DNA from: a bacterium UBP6_UBA1196 | Lineage (GTDB): Bacteria; UBP6; UBA1177 | Direction: 5' to 3' | NCBI GenBank assembly: GCA_002310035.1 | Contig: DBYC01000029.1 | Span: forward strand, 1-6,735 | Length of the DNA stretch: 6,735 bases | Shown here: piece after piece, positions 6,121 through 6,735 of the stretch | How the letters are laid out: each line of letters opens with the position of its first letter | Position numbering within the stretch: position 1 is the stretch's first letter | Translations under genes and position numbers: made by a program | Notes under the pieces: model-generated | Databases searched by the model: none | The model's input: only the letters and a program-made list of their open reading frames with translations | What the model was told of the DNA's origin: nothing

Positions 6121-6735
6121 TTACTCCAGAACCGAGTCTTCCCTGCTCTGATAAATTTCTTCGGAATGCATTCTGATTTCGCGGTTTACAAGCGTTGCAG
6201 CTTTGAAAAGTGTCGCGGCGAAGCGGTTGATTGTGCCGAGAACTGAATCCGACTGGTTTTCCTCCTCTTCTTCATCCTGGAAAAGGCTCAAAATTCCGCT
6301 TTTGTCAGGATATTTCACGAACGGGCAGTCGGGGATCGCTATTTTTTCTTTCATGTAGCTGTACGCAGCCATGAATCCGCCGATTTCATCAACAAGACCG
6401 TTTTTGTAAGCCAGTCCGCCCGACCAGACGCGGCCGTGAGCGAATTTTTCGAGATCCATTGCGTTCATTTTTCTGCCGTCAGCCGCTCTCTGGACAAAGG
6501 TGTTGTATGTTTCGTCAAGATTTTTGTTGAGATATTCTTCCTGCTCCGGCGTGAACTTTTCAAGTGCAGAAAGGAAGTTGTTGTTCTTGCCGATAGTCAC
6601 GCTGTCGAAGGTGATCCCGAGCGATTCGAAGAGGTTTCTCGTGTAGAATTTACCGATTACGACTCCGATCGAACCGGTTATCGTGTTGTGGTCTGCAAAA
6701 ATTCTGTCTGCGTTCATCGAAACATAGTATCCGCC
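6121..6735 (-). CDS. sppA: Signal peptide peptidase SppA, C-terminal part (cut by window edge)
   Basis: The gene runs in from the right edge, so only the last 204 residues are present and the true start is not visible. The fragment begins GGYYVSMNADRIFADHNTITGSIGVV, the well-known SppA (peptidase S49) segment. By comparison with E. coli SppA, the catalytic serine should be the residue immediately before this GG, just outside the window. Further support comes from HGRVWSGGLAYKNGLVDEIGGF (about 100-121 of the fragment), matching the conserved 'GRVW.G..A...GLVDE.GG' motif. SppA is a membrane-bound serine-lysine protease that degrades signal peptides left after export. After the protease domain there is a C-terminal tail with an acidic run (DEEEEEN) and a hydrophobic stretch, NRFAATLFKAATLV. 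An ATG at 6717 is internal and not a start. The gene converges on yihY with 6 bp between stop codons. Confidence 0.93.
   Translation of the reverse strand, partial: GGYYVSMNADRIFADHNTITGSIGVVIGKFYTRNLFESLGITFDSVTIGKNNNFLSALEKFTPEQEEYLNKNLDETYNTFVQRAADGRKMNAMDLEKFAHGRVWSGGLAYKNGLVDEIGGFMAAYSYMKEKIAIPDCPFVKYPDKSGILSLFQDEEEEENQSDSVLGTINRFAATLFKAATLVNREIRMHSEEIYQSREDSVLE

Noticed and set aside
6715..6717. ATG that could be read as the start of a 198-residue protein
   Set aside because: The frame remains open upstream to the window edge and encodes GGYYVS, part of the SppA active-site segment, so this ATG is internal to a truncated gene.

Overview
The window comes from a Gram-negative bacterium. 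The evidence is a yajC-secD-secF cluster with SecD and SecF encoded separately, a Wzx-like polysaccharide flippase, a YihY-type inner-membrane protein and an SppA signal peptide peptidase. Base composition is moderate (mid to high 40s % GC by eye). The phylum cannot be fixed from sequence alone. The flippase resembles Bacteroidota proteins as I remember them, whereas Bacteroidota usually carry a fused SecDF; this conflict is listed as a finding.

Layout. Positions 1-3744 are all on the minus strand: the first 14 codons of secF at the window edge, then secD, yajC and an orphan flippase gene (reading right to left: flippase, yajC, secD, secF). The 213-bp gap at 3745-3957 is a divergent promoter region with a good sigma70-type promoter facing each way and a short direct repeat between them. 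Positions 3958-6114 are on the plus strand: a solitary AAA ATPase of the AAA_14/DUF4143 type, then 15 bp later a YihY-family membrane protein. This pair looks like a two-gene transcription unit. Positions 6121-6735 are on the minus strand: the C-terminal part of SppA, converging on yihY with only 6 bp between stop codons.

How the genes work together. YajC, SecD and SecF form the accessory complex that helps SecYEG finish protein export using the proton gradient, and SppA degrades the signal peptides left after export, so both flanks concern the Sec pathway. The flippase would move lipid-linked sugar units across the inner membrane. The ATPase-YihY pair has no evident functional link to its neighbours, and it is poorer in GATC than the genes to its left.

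Start codons needed attention. In yajC, secD and the YihY gene, the longest reading frame does not begin at the start best supported by a Shine-Dalgarno sequence. I found no RNA gene, CRISPR array, insertion sequence or convincing undescribed system. The most interesting items are the ATPase-YihY cassette, the divergent control region and the repeated ATGGAG start arrangement.
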